This document shows positions 52,052-62,499 of a stretch of 64,000 nucleotides of DNA, piece by piece; positions within the stretch are counted from its first letter, which is position 1, and each line of letters begins with the position of its first letter. Both the position numbers and the translations under genes were made by a program. The notes beneath the pieces were generated by a model. It did not search any database. It worked only from the letters and a program-made list of their open reading frames with translations, and was not told where the DNA came from. Source of the DNA: Peribacillus butanolivorans (GTDB taxonomy: Bacteria; Bacillota; Bacilli; Bacillales; DSM-1321); NCBI RefSeq assembly GCF_001273755.1, contig NZ_LGYA01000001.1, positions 3,303,177 through 3,367,176 of the forward strand. The letters run 5' to 3'.

Positions 52052-53179
52052 TTAATTTGACTTAAAAGTATCCGTGAAAGATTGAAATGCTTGCTGAACA
52101 GCAGTAGTAACCGTTTTATTCCCGGACATTACCTGGTTTTCGAGCACAGGAAGCAGACCTTTAACGGTTTCATTTTTATAGAACATCGTTTTGAGTTGGT
52201 GATCAATTAATGAATATAACCATTCTTTAGATTGCATCCTTCTCCGCTCTTGAAAAACACCTGACTCCTTCGTTGTATCAGAAAACTCCTGTAGCACATC
52301 CCAAAGCTCGGGAATCCCTTTACCAGTTACAGCAGAACAAGTGTATGCTTTTCCTGCCCATCCTTTGGTTGCAGGCTGAAGGAAATGCAAAATTCTACTG
52401 TATTCTGACTTTGTCCTAATCGCAAGCGGAATGTTCTCACCATCTGCTTTATTGACCACAATTCCATCTACAAGTTCCATAATCCCTTTTTTCATGCCCT
52501 GTAATTCATCCCCTGCACCTGTAAGGACAAGCAACATGAAAAAGTCGACCATGCTCCGGACAATTGCTTCACTCTGACCAACACCTACTGTTTCTATCAA
52601 TATGACATCAAATCCTGCCGCCTCACAGAGCAACATCGTTTCCCTCGTTTTACGATGAACCCCGCCCAAGGTTCCTTCCGATGGGGATGGCCTGATGAAG
52701 GCACGAGGATTTCGTGCAAGCTCCTCCATCCTCGTCTTGTCCCCAAGTATACTTCCTCCATTGATTGAGGAACTCGGATCGACAGCCAGGACTGCCACCA
52801 TATAACCCCTATCACATAAATAGGTGCCAAACGTCTCGATAAATGTACTCTTTCCGGCACCCGGTACGCCAGATATTCCGATGCGAAGCGAGCTCCCTGT
52901 ATGAGGCAAAATAGAATGCAATAATTCTTGTGCCAAATCAAAGTGGTGGGGAGCATTACTTTCTACCAGTGTAATCCCTTTAGCAAGCTTTGCTCTTTCG
53001 CCTTTTATGATACCTTCTTTAAGTTCAGGAATCGAAATCTTTACATTGTGCTTTTTGACGAATTTGTTTTTCGACGCTTTATTATGGCTGGCTGCTAATT
53101 CCACACCTGGCTTTAACGAAGAAGCAAAACCTTCCTGATTGTTGAGATCGACCCATTCCGGCTTCTTGTCTTCACTCAT
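52052..53179 (-). CDS. meaB: MeaB-type GTPase, chaperone of methylmalonyl-CoA mutase
   Basis: 375 residues of the G3E family. P-loop GISGVPGAGKSTFIETFG (about 100-117), switch I/II region LAVDPSSSINGGSILGDKTRM (about 130-150) and ETVGVGQSE (about 195), base-recognition NKADGEN (about 237). MeaB loads adenosylcobalamin and protects the mutase from inactivation. Its ATG overlaps the mutB stop codon by one base (TAATG). Last gene of the mutA-mutB-meaB operon. The N-terminal ~45 residues are an extension. Confidence 0.93.
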   Translation of the reverse strand: MSEDKKPEWVDLNNQEGFASSLKPGVELAASHNKASKNKFVKKHNVKISIPELKEGIIKGERAKLAKGITLVESNAPHHFDLAQELLHSILPHTGSSLRIGISGVPGAGKSTFIETFGTYLCDRGYMVAVLAVDPSSSINGGSILGDKTRMEELARNPRAFIRPSPSEGTLGGVHRKTRETMLLCEAAGFDVILIETVGVGQSEAIVRSMVDFFMLLVLTGAGDELQGMKKGIMELVDGIVVNKADGENIPLAIRTKSEYSRILHFLQPATKGWAGKAYTCSAVTGKGIPELWDVLQEFSDTTKESGVFQERRRMQSKEWLYSLIDHQLKTMFYKNETVKGLLPVLENQVMSGNKTVTTAVQQAFQSFTDTFKSN

Positions 53180-55371
53180 TACTGCGCCACTTCCTCATAT
53201 CCGAGGCGATTGTATATTTCCTGAAGCACTTTTTTCGCTGCCTGAGGAATGACTGTACCAGGACCAAAAATGGCAGAAGCACCATTTTGCATTAAATAAT
53301 CATAATCCTGCGCAGGAATAACACCGCCGACGATGACAATAATATCTTCACGACCTAATTTTTTTAATTCTGACATCAGCTGTGGCAACAATGTTTTATG
53401 GCCGGCAGCAAGCGAACTCATACCGACAACATGAACATCATTTTCAACGGCTTGAAGCGCAGTTTCTTCTGGCGTTTGAAATAGCGGTCCTATATCAACA
53501 TCATAGCCTAAATCAGCAAAACCTGTTCCGACTACTTTCGCTCCACGGTCATGTCCGTCCTGACCCATTTTAGCCATCAGCAAACGTGGTCTTCTTCCTT
53601 CATTTTCAAGGAATTCTTCTGTCATTTGGACGACTTCCTCAATCTCTGCTTCTTTTGAATAAGCAGAGCTATATACGCCACTGATAGAACGGATTGTTGC
53701 TTTGTGACGTCCAGCCACGTCTTCGATAGCATCAGAAATTTCACCAAGTGAAGCCCGTACGCGGGTAGCCTGCACAGCTAATTCAAGCATGTTGCCTTCA
53801 CCTGTTCTAGCAGCCAGAGTTAGCGCTTGAAGAGCTTCATCGACCATAGCCTGATCACGGTTCGCTTTTAATTCGCTCAAACGCTTTAGCTGACTTTCGC
53901 GAACTGCCGTATTATCAATTTCCAGTATTTCAATCGGATCTTCTTTTTTCAGACGATATTTATTGACGCCAACGATTGTTTCATCTTGAGAGTCAATTTT
54001 AGCCTGACGTTTCGCTGCCGCTTCTTCGATTCTCATTTTTGGAAGACCAGTTTCAATTGCCTTAGCCATCCCGCCAAGTCCTTCGATTTCTTCAATGTGA
54101 GCCCAAGCCCGTTCAATTAATTCATTAGTGAGCGACTCAACGTAATATGAACCCGCCCATGGATCGATAACCTTTGTAATTCCTGTTTCCTCCTGCAGGT
54201 AAAGCTGTGTATTACGAGCAATACGAGCCGAGAAATCAGTTGGCAATGCAATCGCCTCATCTAATGCGTTCGTATGCAGGGATTGTGTATGACCAAGTGC
54301 AGCTGCATGTGCTTCAATCAAAGTCCGTGCGACATTGTTAAACGGATCCTGCTCAGAAAGGCTCCATCCTGAGGTTTGAGAATGGGTTCTTAATGCCATT
54401 GCTTTTTTATTTTTCGGTTCAAATTGTTTCATTAGTTTTGACCAAATAAAACGACCCGCCCTCATTTTCGCTACTTCCATGAAGTAGTTCATTCCTACAG
54501 CCCAGAAGAACGAAAGACGTGGTGCAAATTTATCGATATCGATTCCGGCTTTCATTCCAGTACGTGCATACTCAAGTCCATCAGCCAACGTATAGGCGAG
54601 CTCGATGTCCGCCGGAGCACCTGCTTCTTGCAAATGATAACCGGATATAGAGATGGAATTAAATTTAGGCATATATTTGGATGTATACTCAAAAATATCA
54701 GCTATAATTTTCATCGACATCTCAGGTGGATAGATATACGTATTCCGAACCATATATTCCTTTAAAATGTCATTTTGAATCGTACCTGAAAGTTTATCCT
54801 GTGTAACCCCTTGCTCTTCAGCTGTCACAATATAAAAAGCCAGAATAGGTAATACCGCACCATTCATCGTCATCGATACTGACATTTGATCAAGCGGAAT
54901 TCCGTCGAACAAGATTTTCATATCAAGAATGGAGTCAATTGCAACTCCCGCTTTTCCAACATCACCGACAACACGCGGATGGTCTGAGTCATAGCCACGG
55001 TGAGTAGCTAAATCGAAGGCTACTGAGAGACCCTTTTGCCCCATCGCTAGATTACGTCGGTAAAACGCATTGGATTCCTCAGCTGTCGAAAAGCCTGCAT
55101 ACTGCCGGACGGTCCAAGGGCGATTAACGTACATGGAAGGATATGGCCCTCTTGTAAACGGAGCAATACCTGGCACACTTTCCATATGCTCCAACTTGTG
55201 ATTATCTTCTTTGACATAAAGCGGTTTAACCCTTATTTGTTCATTCGTTTCAAACAAAAGGTCGTCAATATTTTGTTCAACTGCTATCTCGGCTTCTTTT
55301 CTCCATGCTTCAACCGTTCCTTTTATCTCAGCCTTAGCAGGATTTATGGTAGAAAAATTCGGTTTTTTCAT
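53179..55371 (-). CDS. mutB: Methylmalonyl-CoA mutase large (catalytic) subunit
   Basis: 730 residues. TIM-barrel domain with [23 protein letters not shown] (about 73-95, active-site Tyr and Arg), and a C-terminal B12 domain with [21 protein letters not shown] (DxHxxG, His ligand to cobalt, about 605-625). It rearranges (R)-methylmalonyl-CoA to succinyl-CoA using adenosylcobalamin. One base separates it from mutA. With mce it forms the propionyl-CoA to succinyl-CoA route. Confidence 0.96.
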   Translation of the reverse strand: MKKPNFSTINPAKAEIKGTVEAWRKEAEIAVEQNIDDLLFETNEQIRVKPLYVKEDNHKLEHMESVPGIAPFTRGPYPSMYVNRPWTVRQYAGFSTAEESNAFYRRNLAMGQKGLSVAFDLATHRGYDSDHPRVVGDVGKAGVAIDSILDMKILFDGIPLDQMSVSMTMNGAVLPILAFYIVTAEEQGVTQDKLSGTIQNDILKEYMVRNTYIYPPEMSMKIIADIFEYTSKYMPKFNSISISGYHLQEAGAPADIELAYTLADGLEYARTGMKAGIDIDKFAPRLSFFWAVGMNYFMEVAKMRAGRFIWSKLMKQFEPKNKKAMALRTHSQTSGWSLSEQDPFNNVARTLIEAHAAALGHTQSLHTNALDEAIALPTDFSARIARNTQLYLQEETGITKVIDPWAGSYYVESLTNELIERAWAHIEEIEGLGGMAKAIETGLPKMRIEEAAAKRQAKIDSQDETIVGVNKYRLKKEDPIEILEIDNTAVRESQLKRLSELKANRDQAMVDEALQALTLAARTGEGNMLELAVQATRVRASLGEISDAIEDVAGRHKATIRSISGVYSSAYSKEAEIEEVVQMTEEFLENEGRRPRLLMAKMGQDGHDRGAKVVGTGFADLGYDVDIGPLFQTPEETALQAVENDVHVVGMSSLAAGHKTLLPQLMSELKKLGREDIIVIVGGVIPAQDYDYLMQNGASAIFGPGTVIPQAAKKVLQEIYNRLGYEEVAQ

Positions 55372-55372
55372 C

Positions 55373-57250
55373 TTAGTTCACCCCTAGCGCTTGCAGTAAT
55401 TCTATCAAAATTGCTACAGCATTCGTTTTAACATGGATAAATTCTTTAACTCCGGCTTCACTTAGTGAGATTTCCAATTCTTCTGTCTGCTTACCGGCTA
55501 TATAAAGATTAATTTCAGGGAACTGCTTTTTAATTTCTTTGATTGTCGTTTTTGCTAATTCCGAGTAGTCATTATCACTGCCACAAACACAATAGATGGG
55601 AAGTTTTGTTGATGCTACGTAATTGACAGCATCCTGGATTGATTGACAGCCTGCACTTTCTACTGTTTCAATGCCCCCTGCTGCAACTAGCCCCTTAACA
55701 AAATCAGCACGAGGTTTGTAGGATTTAAGTTCTTTTAAATTAATTAATCCGATTCTCGGGGCTTCTCCACTACTTTGTTTAAAAGTTTCACTCCGTAATC
55801 TTAACTGTTCGAATTGGACTGAAATGCGCTCCAACGTAATTGGTGTAATCTCCACTGCCTTCTCAACAACCATATATGACTCCTGTTTTTCTTGTGTTGG
55901 AGTTTTGATCTTATCTGCGGGATTCGGATATACATTCGTTCCGATAATACTTTCTTTTCTTAATGCAGCATTTTGAATTCTTCCTTGGTAAACTTCAACT
56001 AAATCCGCCTGTAAGGAGCCGTGCTTAATTGCTTCAAAAATTCCACCAGCTGTATCAATTTCAAGGAACTTCATCCACGCTTTTTCAGCCAGTTCATCTG
56101 TCAATTGCTCTACATACCAAGAACCGCCTGCAGGATCGACCACTGTCGTAATATTTGTTTCTTCTTTTAATATCAAGTGTGTATTTCGTGCGATTCTTTC
56201 TGAAAAATCATCAGATTCCCCGAATGCATGATTAAATGGATGAATTTGTAAATATTGAATTCCTCCAATCGCAGCAGCAAAAGCTTGATTGGTGGTACGA
56301 AGAATGTTGACGTGCTGATCATATAGGGTTTCTGTCAATTCGGACGTTACAGCATGTATTGCCATTTTAAAATGATGTGGAGCTGTATCAAAGGCTTCAG
56401 CAAGACCAGCCCAAAGTCGCCTAGCCGCTCTCAGCTTCGCAATTGACATAAAGTAATTGGAGTCAACTGCAAAAGAAAATACGATTTTTTCTGTAATCTC
56501 AGATATAGAAAGCCCTTGTTTTTGACCTTCCAATATATATTGGACAGCTACGGCCAATCCGTAAGCAATCTCTTGAACAGCATTGGCCCCGCCGTTATGG
56601 AATACAGCAGTATTAACCAGAACTGTCTTTAAATTTGGTCCAACTTTTTGATAATCTTGAACTGTTTTTATCCATTCAGCAAAATATTGGTCTGTATCTT
56701 CTGGGAGCTGACCACCAATAAGCCATTCTGCAATTGGATCCTCTGCCAGCACACCTTTCAACTGGGCTTTTTGCAGATCCGCAACAGCTTTGATTTGTGG
56801 GAAAAATTCTTTTTGTTTCCCCTTAAGATCAATGAACACTGGGAGTTCCTTTAAGGGGATATTATTAAACAATTTTTCAATCCTTGCCCCCTCAGCAAGT
56901 AAACGAGCCGGGTATGCAACGACATTTTGACCGCGCTTAAATGCCGCTTGCATCTTTTCATTTGCCTCATCTGCTGTGATACCGCTTACAGGCTGAACGA
57001 CAAGCCAAGGTTGTTCATAATAACCTGTCGGAGTAATTCCGCGAGTAAATGGAAAAAATCCCGGTAATTCTGCTGTTTTTGCTGATGAATCCTCCTTTTC
57101 TGTATAGAGTGGATTTAAAGTAATACCCTCATATGTATATGTTTTTAATTTTTCAACACTTTTACCTTTTAAACTGACTTCTGTAGCTTCTTTCCACTCT
57201 TCTAACGAAGGTTTAGGAAAGGTTATGTTTTTTACATCTTTCAGTTCCAT
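55373..57250 (-). CDS. mutA: Methylmalonyl-CoA mutase small subunit
   Basis: 625 residues, homologous to the large subunit: [22 protein letters not shown] (about 65-86), [33 protein letters not shown] (about 350-383). The C-terminal B12-like domain (about 495-625) lacks the DxHxxG cobalt motif, as expected for the non-catalytic subunit. Start ATG 57248-57250; its ribosome site is weak. It heads the mutA-mutB-meaB operon. A dyad resembling TetR operators lies upstream. Confidence 0.95.
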   Translation of the reverse strand: MELKDVKNITFPKPSLEEWKEATEVSLKGKSVEKLKTYTYEGITLNPLYTEKEDSSAKTAELPGFFPFTRGITPTGYYEQPWLVVQPVSGITADEANEKMQAAFKRGQNVVAYPARLLAEGARIEKLFNNIPLKELPVFIDLKGKQKEFFPQIKAVADLQKAQLKGVLAEDPIAEWLIGGQLPEDTDQYFAEWIKTVQDYQKVGPNLKTVLVNTAVFHNGGANAVQEIAYGLAVAVQYILEGQKQGLSISEITEKIVFSFAVDSNYFMSIAKLRAARRLWAGLAEAFDTAPHHFKMAIHAVTSELTETLYDQHVNILRTTNQAFAAAIGGIQYLQIHPFNHAFGESDDFSERIARNTHLILKEETNITTVVDPAGGSWYVEQLTDELAEKAWMKFLEIDTAGGIFEAIKHGSLQADLVEVYQGRIQNAALRKESIIGTNVYPNPADKIKTPTQEKQESYMVVEKAVEITPITLERISVQFEQLRLRSETFKQSSGEAPRIGLINLKELKSYKPRADFVKGLVAAGGIETVESAGCQSIQDAVNYVASTKLPIYCVCGSDNDYSELAKTTIKEIKKQFPEINLYIAGKQTEELEISLSEAGVKEFIHVKTNAVAILIELLQALGVN

Positions 57251-57575
57251 CTGTAATCGCTTTCTTATCGTTTACTACCCGAATCGTTCTATCCCTTAAT
57301 AACGGAGACCGAACGCTCAGTCAGTTAAATAAGAAAACCGCCCTCCCATCAAATAATCTGAATTATAATAACATTCTATCATAATTTTCTTGAAATTTAA
57401 GCTAATAGAAATTAGCACATTCGGTTGTTTAGAAAATCTATACCACCTCTATTGAAGTACAGTTAGCTGTGTATTAGAACAGCTCTCTATAAAATAATAA
57501 GCAAAAAAAAAAATTTTGTCGATGTTTTTCTATATTCCAATAAAAATTTATTAATAAACAAGTAATGAAGCACAG
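57251..57575. other. Region between mutA and the bkd terminator (325 bases)
   Basis: No gene seen. Next to mutA it holds an AGAAAGCGATTACA sequence (minus strand, 57252-57265) that loosely resembles a CcpA cre site, and the imperfect palindrome GACCGAACGCTCAGTC at 57307-57322. The rest is AT-rich with no clear promoter. Confidence 0.5.
57307..57322. promoter_or_regulatory. Imperfect palindrome upstream of mutA
   Basis: GACCGAACGCTCAGTC, six of eight base pairs symmetrical, 57 bases before mutA. It has the form of operators bound by TetR-type regulators of acyl-CoA degradation. No regulator is encoded nearby. Confidence 0.4.
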
Positions 57576-57606
57576 AAAAAAAGGAAGAAACCTCTAGGCT
57601 CTTCCT
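57576..57606 (-). terminator. Terminator of the bkd operon
   Basis: GGAAGAGCC pairs with GGTTTCTTCC (minor mismatch) around a 4-base loop; T7 follows on the minus strand, 19 bases after the bkdB stop. Confidence 0.8.
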
Positions 57607-57624
57607 TCTTCCTTTTCCCTTATT

Positions 57625-58905
57625 CTAGTAAATAGATGTATTGTCTTCGGTAATCTTTTCGATGATTTCTTTAACCCTTGCAAGGAATCGGCCGCATACC
57701 AGTCCGTCCAATACACGATGGTCTAGTGACAAACAAAGGTTTACCATGTCACGGACCGCAATCATGTCGTTAATAATCACCGGCCGTTTTACTATTGTTT
57801 CGACTTGTAGAATAGCTGCCTGTGGATAATTAATAATTCCCATGGATTGGACGGAACCGAATGAACCAGTGTTATTTACAGTGAACGTACCTCCTTGCAT
57901 GTCCTCCGACTTTAATTTACCTGCCTTCACTTTAGATGCAAGTTCTTTTATCTCCCTAGCAATACCTTTAATTGATTTTTCATCTGCATTTTTTATGACA
58001 GGTACAAATAAGGCATCTTCTGTGGCAACGGCTATTGAAATATTGATTTCTTTCTTTTGAATGATTTTATCTCCTGCCCACATCGAGTTGATTTCCGGAA
58101 ATTCCGTAAGAGCTTGAGCAACTGCTTTTACAAAGAATGCAAAGTAAGTTAAGTTGTAGCCTTCTTTTTGTTTAAAATCGGTTTTTAGTGAATCACGTAA
58201 CTTCACCATGTTGCTTGCGTCAACTTCTACCATAGTCCAAGCATGAGGAATTTCATGCTTACTTTTTAACATATTGGAAGCAATCGCTTTCCTCACCCCG
58301 GTAACGGGTATTTCCCTGTCCCCAGTCGCAGTCGGAATTATGATTTCTGTACGAGCTCGCTGAGTGACTGGTGAGATAGTCTCTTCGCGAACGGATTCTG
58401 GAATAGCGGAAGGAGCATCCGCTTTAGGAAGAGTACCGGATTCAATAAGTTTCAGTAAATCTTTACGGGTAATCCGTCCTTCACTTCCTGTACCTTTTAC
58501 TTGGGAAAGGTCAATTCCATGTTCCTGAGAGAGTTTTAATACAGCTGGTGAAAAGCGGGTTTTCCCTGATGCTTCACTAGATGTGTGAACATCCCTTGTT
58601 TCATTTGAATCATTTTTCTCACTATATGACTCTGCTTGACCTTCCGTTTTTTCTGCTTTTGCCGTTTCAACTTCAATCGAGCAAATAACTTCTCCTACTG
58701 CCAACGTTTGATTTTCGTCTGCTTTTAATTCCTTAATGATACCGGTAAAGGAAGAAGGAACCTCAGCATTTACTTTATCTGTCATCACTTCAGCAAGCGG
58801 GTCATATTTAGTGACACGATCCCCTGGCTTAACAAGCCATTTACTGATAGTTCCCTCTGTGACACTTTCACCTAGTTGAGGCATTTTCATTAGTTCCGTA
58901 GCCAT
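57625..58905 (-). CDS. bkdB: Branched-chain 2-oxoacid dehydrogenase E2 (dihydrolipoyl acyltransferase)
   Basis: 426 residues. Lipoyl domain (about 1-80) with the lipoylated Lys in EVMTDKVNAEVPS; E3-binding domain FSPAVLKLSQEHGIDLSQVKG (about 115-155); catalytic domain ending in SLDHRVLDGLVCGRFL (DHRxxDG, about 395). It transfers acyl groups from E1 to CoA. Start ATG 58903-58905 with AGGAGG upstream. Last gene of the bcd-lpdV-bkdAA-bkdAB-bkdB operon. Confidence 0.95.
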   Translation of the reverse strand: MATELMKMPQLGESVTEGTISKWLVKPGDRVTKYDPLAEVMTDKVNAEVPSSFTGIIKELKADENQTLAVGEVICSIEVETAKAEKTEGQAESYSEKNDSNETRDVHTSSEASGKTRFSPAVLKLSQEHGIDLSQVKGTGSEGRITRKDLLKLIESGTLPKADAPSAIPESVREETISPVTQRARTEIIIPTATGDREIPVTGVRKAIASNMLKSKHEIPHAWTMVEVDASNMVKLRDSLKTDFKQKEGYNLTYFAFFVKAVAQALTEFPEINSMWAGDKIIQKKEINISIAVATEDALFVPVIKNADEKSIKGIAREIKELASKVKAGKLKSEDMQGGTFTVNNTGSFGSVQSMGIINYPQAAILQVETIVKRPVIINDMIAVRDMVNLCLSLDHRVLDGLVCGRFLARVKEIIEKITEDNTSIY

Positions 58906-58931
58906 GATTTGTTCCTCCTACTTATCAGTCA

Positions 58932-59915
58932 TTAAAACTCAGCCAGTTCTCTCATCGCTTTTTCCACTTTATCTGGATTCACCATAAAATGTTTTTCCAT
59001 CGTAGGAGCATATGGCATGGCAGGAATATCAGGACCGGCTAACCGTTTAATCGGAGCATCCAAATCAAATAGGCAATGTTCGGCAATGATGGCTGCGACC
59101 TCACTCATAATGCTTCCTTCTTTATTATCCTCTGTAACCAGTAAGACTTTCCCCGTTCTAGAAGCCGCTTCAATGATAGCTTCCTTATCTAATGGGTACA
59201 CGGTTCGCAAGTCCAGAATATGAGCAGATATACCATCTGCAGCTAATTTTTCTGCTGCCTGGAGTGCAAAATGCACACAAAGACCATAGGATATGACCGT
59301 GATGTCTTCCCCTTCTCTTTTCACATCGGCCTTGCCGATTGGAAGTACATAATCTTCAGTTGGTACCTCACCTTTAATCAAGCGGTAAGCGCGTTTATGT
59401 TCAAAGAAAAGCACTGGATCTTCATCTCGAATGGCTGCTTTAAGCAACCCTTTTACATCATAGGGAGTGGAGGGCATGACAATTTTCAAGCCCGGTTGAT
59501 TTGCAAAGAGAGCTTCAACAGATTGCGAATGATATAGGGCTCCATGAATCCCTCCCCCATAAGGTGCACGTATGACGATAGGACAGCTCCAATCATTATT
59601 AGAACGGTATCTAATTTTGGCCGCTTCTGAGACAATTTGGTTTACAGCCGGCATGATAAAATCAGCAAATTGCATTTCAGCTATCGGCCGAAGACCATAC
59701 ATAGCGGCTCCAATTCCAACTCCTGCAATTGCTGATTCAGCTAGGGGAGTATCAATAACTCTGGCTTCACCAAATTGGTCGTATAATCCATTAGTAGCTT
59801 TGAAGACCCCACCTTTTTTCCCTACATCTTCTCCCAGTACAAACACACGAGAATCTCTTTCCATCTCTTCCCTCATTGCCATTGTAACGGCATCTATATA
59901 AGAAATCACTGGCAT
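58932..59915 (-). CDS. bkdAB: Branched-chain 2-oxoacid dehydrogenase E1 beta
   Basis: 327 residues, transketolase pyrimidine-binding and C-terminal domains. RVFVLGEDVGKKGGVFKAT (about 22-40), NQIVSEAAKIRYRSNNDWSCPIVIRAPYGGGIHGALYHSQ (about 90-130), with typical E1 beta motifs. It forms the alpha2beta2 E1 component with BkdAA and decarboxylates 2-oxoisovalerate and related acids. Start ATG 59913-59915 with GGGGG upstream, 12 bases after bkdAA. Confidence 0.95.
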   Translation of the reverse strand: MPVISYIDAVTMAMREEMERDSRVFVLGEDVGKKGGVFKATNGLYDQFGEARVIDTPLAESAIAGVGIGAAMYGLRPIAEMQFADFIMPAVNQIVSEAAKIRYRSNNDWSCPIVIRAPYGGGIHGALYHSQSVEALFANQPGLKIVMPSTPYDVKGLLKAAIRDEDPVLFFEHKRAYRLIKGEVPTEDYVLPIGKADVKREGEDITVISYGLCVHFALQAAEKLAADGISAHILDLRTVYPLDKEAIIEAASRTGKVLLVTEDNKEGSIMSEVAAIIAEHCLFDLDAPIKRLAGPDIPAMPYAPTMEKHFMVNPDKVEKAMRELAEF

Positions 59916-59927
59916 TCTATTACCCCC

Positions 59928-60926
59928 TTACTTTTGTGCATACACATGATTCATAGCACTTTCAGCCTTCGGATATGGAGCATTTTCGGCATAGTCAGTT
60001 GCTTCGTTGACTATTATCATCACTTCATCATTCATTTGTTTTTCAAGCGCATCATCCATAATTCCTGTTTCCTTTAAATACGCTCCAAAGGTCTTGATGG
60101 AATCCTTTGTCTTCGCTTCTGCCACTTCGTCCGCAGTTCGATAGCTACGGTCATCATCATCACTTGAATGAGGGGTGAGCCTATACGAAACCGTTTCAAT
60201 CAAAGTGGGTCCCTCGCCCCTGCGAGCACGGTCAGTCGCTTCTTTCACCGCTTCGTATACTTCTAATGGGTCATTCCCGTCGACAGTTATTCCAGGCATA
60301 CCATAGCCAATCGCCCGATCCGAAACATTTTCACAGGAGAGTTGTTTCTCAATAGGAACAGAAATCGCATATTTATTATTTTCACACATAAAGATTACCG
60401 GAAGCTTGTGCACACCTGCAAAATTTGCTCCTTCATGAAAATCTCCCTGATTGGATGAACCCTCTCCAAATGTGACGAATGTAACTAGATCCTTCCCTTC
60501 CATCTTCCCGGCAAGGGCAATTCCTACTGCATGGGGAACCTGTGTCGTTACAGGAGAAGACCCAGTGACAATCCGGTTTTTCTTCTGGCCAAAATGACCT
60601 GGCATTTGCCGTCCACCAGAATTGGGATCTTCCTCTTTTGCAAATCCTGAAAGCATCAAGTCCTTTGCGGTCATTCCAAATGTCAGAACCACTCCAACAT
60701 CTCGGTAATAGGGTAATACATAGTCCTTTTGACGATCCAATGCAAACGCAGCCCCAACCTGAGCTGCCTCCTGTCCCTGACAAGAAATTACAAAGGGGAT
60801 TTTCCCGGAACGGTTCAACAGCCACATCCGCTCATCAATCCTACGGGACAAAAGCATTGTCCGGTACATATCTAAAACTGTTTCCTCATTTAAGCCTAAT
60901 TGTTCATGACGTTTTTCTACCATCAT
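59928..60926 (-). CDS. bkdAA: Branched-chain 2-oxoacid dehydrogenase E1 alpha
   Basis: 332 residues. TPP-binding region VTFGEGSSNQGDFHEGANFA...CENN (about 155-187, the GDG...NN type motif), RRIDERMWLLNRSGKIPFVIS near the N terminus, and the phosphorylation-loop-like RLTPHSSDDDDRSYR (about 250-264). It binds thiamine diphosphate and the 2-oxo acid. Start ATG 60924-60926 with AGGAGG; a second ATG follows. 21 bases after lpdV. Confidence 0.95.
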   Translation of the reverse strand: MMVEKRHEQLGLNEETVLDMYRTMLLSRRIDERMWLLNRSGKIPFVISCQGQEAAQVGAAFALDRQKDYVLPYYRDVGVVLTFGMTAKDLMLSGFAKEEDPNSGGRQMPGHFGQKKNRIVTGSSPVTTQVPHAVGIALAGKMEGKDLVTFVTFGEGSSNQGDFHEGANFAGVHKLPVIFMCENNKYAISVPIEKQLSCENVSDRAIGYGMPGITVDGNDPLEVYEAVKEATDRARRGEGPTLIETVSYRLTPHSSDDDDRSYRTADEVAEAKTKDSIKTFGAYLKETGIMDDALEKQMNDEVMIIVNEATDYAENAPYPKAESAMNHVYAQK

Positions 60927-60947
60927 AAAACCTCCTGACCTTATTCT

Positions 60948-62369
60948 TTATGAATGAATGGCAAGCCCATCGACTGCTAGCGCTGCCTCGCCGATTGCTT
61001 CAGAAAGACTTGGATGTGGATGAATCGTTTTTGCTACTTCCCAAGGTGTCGCATCTAGTACTTTTGCAAGACCTGCTTCAGAAATCATATCGGTTACATG
61101 AGGTCCAATCATGTGAACGCCTAAGATATCATTCGTTTTTTTGTCTGCAATGATTTTGACAAAACCATCTGCTTCACCGAAAACGAGGGCCTTACCCACT
61201 GCCCTGAACGGAAACTTTCCGGTTTTAAGGTCATAGCCTTCCTTTTTTGCCTGTTCTTCTGTCAAACCGACACTTGCAGCTTCGGGACTTGAATATACAC
61301 ATTTTGAAATAAGCGAATAATCTATACGCTCAGGTTTATTGCCTGTCATATGTTCAACAGCTGTAATACCTTCATGGGAGGCAACATGTGCCAACTGCAA
61401 ACCACCGATACAATCACCGATTGCATAGATATGTGTTTCTTTAGTTTGGAAGAACTCATTGGTTTCAATAAAACCTTTTTCTTTCACTATTTCTGTATTT
61501 TCAAGGCCGATTCCTTCAACATTTGCCGATCTGCCTACGGAAACCAGCATTTTTTCAGCTGTGAATTCCTCGGTGGTTCCATTTATTTCAGCAGAAATAG
61601 ATACCGAACCTTCTATTTTCAGCGTTTCCGATAATACCTTAGCCCCTGTAACAAACTTGACACCTTTTTTCGTTAGAAGACGAAGCATTTCATTTGAAAT
61701 CTCATGGTCTTCAGTCGGGATGATTCTATCTGCATATTCCAGAACCGTTACTTCCACACCAAAATCATTCAGCATCGAGGCCCATTCAATACCAATCACA
61801 CCCCCGCCTACAATAATAATTGATTTTGGCAAGCTCTCTAGCTTTAGTGCTTCATCAGACGTAAGTACAAATTCTCCATCAATAGGTAAACCGGGTAATG
61901 TCTTCGGGCGTGAACCGGTAGCAATGATGATGTTCTGAGGGATAAGCATTTCATTTTCACTACCATTATTCATTTCTACGGAAATCGTTCCGGGCATCGG
62001 TGAAAATATAGATGGACCAAGTATACGCCCTAAGCCTTCATAAACCGTTATCTTCCCTTGTTTCATTAAGTGTTGAACCCCTCTATAAAGTTGATCAACA
62101 ATTTTATTTTTTCTGTCCTGCACCTTAAGGAAATCTACATTTACATCCCCGGTGACAATACCAAATTCCTCACTTTTCACTGCAGTTTGATAAACTTCTG
62201 CACTTCTTAAAAGCGCTTTTGAAGGGATACAGCCTTTATGTAGACACGTCCCGCCGAGTTTGCCTTTCTCCACGACAGCCGTTTTCAAACCTAATTGAGC
62301 AGCCCTAATTGCTGCCACATACCCGCCTGTTCCTCCGCCTAGGATAACAAGGTCAAATTCTTCAGCCAA
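60948..62369 (-). CDS. lpdV: Dihydrolipoyl dehydrogenase of the bkd complex (E3)
   Basis: 473 residues. FAD motif DLVILGGGTGGYVAAIRAAQ (about 6-25), redox disulphide GGTCLHKGCIPSK (about 39-51), NAD motif IIIVGGGVIGIEWASML (about 180), and C-terminal His-Glu pair TIHPHPSLSEAIGEAA (about 450). It reoxidises dihydrolipoamide with NAD. Chosen start is TTG at 62367-62369, seven bases after AGGAGG and matching the start of B. subtilis LpdV; a GTG at 62375 is only one base from the site. It follows bcd directly, without buk. Confidence 0.95.
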   Translation of the reverse strand: MAEEFDLVILGGGTGGYVAAIRAAQLGLKTAVVEKGKLGGTCLHKGCIPSKALLRSAEVYQTAVKSEEFGIVTGDVNVDFLKVQDRKNKIVDQLYRGVQHLMKQGKITVYEGLGRILGPSIFSPMPGTISVEMNNGSENEMLIPQNIIIATGSRPKTLPGLPIDGEFVLTSDEALKLESLPKSIIIVGGGVIGIEWASMLNDFGVEVTVLEYADRIIPTEDHEISNEMLRLLTKKGVKFVTGAKVLSETLKIEGSVSISAEINGTTEEFTAEKMLVSVGRSANVEGIGLENTEIVKEKGFIETNEFFQTKETHIYAIGDCIGGLQLAHVASHEGITAVEHMTGNKPERIDYSLISKCVYSSPEAASVGLTEEQAKKEGYDLKTGKFPFRAVGKALVFGEADGFVKIIADKKTNDILGVHMIGPHVTDMISEAGLAKVLDATPWEVAKTIHPHPSLSEAIGEAALAVDGLAIHS

Positions 62370-62445
62370 AACCACTCCTCCTCACTATTAAACAGTTGTT
62401 ACCGTTTTTACTTGCCCTATGTTTATTACGTTATCAATGTTGAAA

Positions 62446-62478
62446 ATTCCTGTGTTTATCAAAAAAAAACACAGGAAT
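62446..62478 (-). other. Intercistronic hairpin between bcd and lpdV
   Basis: TTCCTGTGTTT pairs with AAACACAGGAA around an AT-rich loop. It occupies the place where buk lies in B. subtilis. The trailing T run on the minus strand is short, so it may be an mRNA processing or stabilising hairpin, or a weak attenuator. Confidence 0.5.
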
Positions 62479-62499
62479 CTATATCTTTTACAACTTAAA

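Noticed and set aside
57252-57265. Possible CcpA cre site AGAAAGCGATTACA before mutA
   Set aside because: Two mismatches to the consensus and it overlaps the ribosome site region; chance match is likely.
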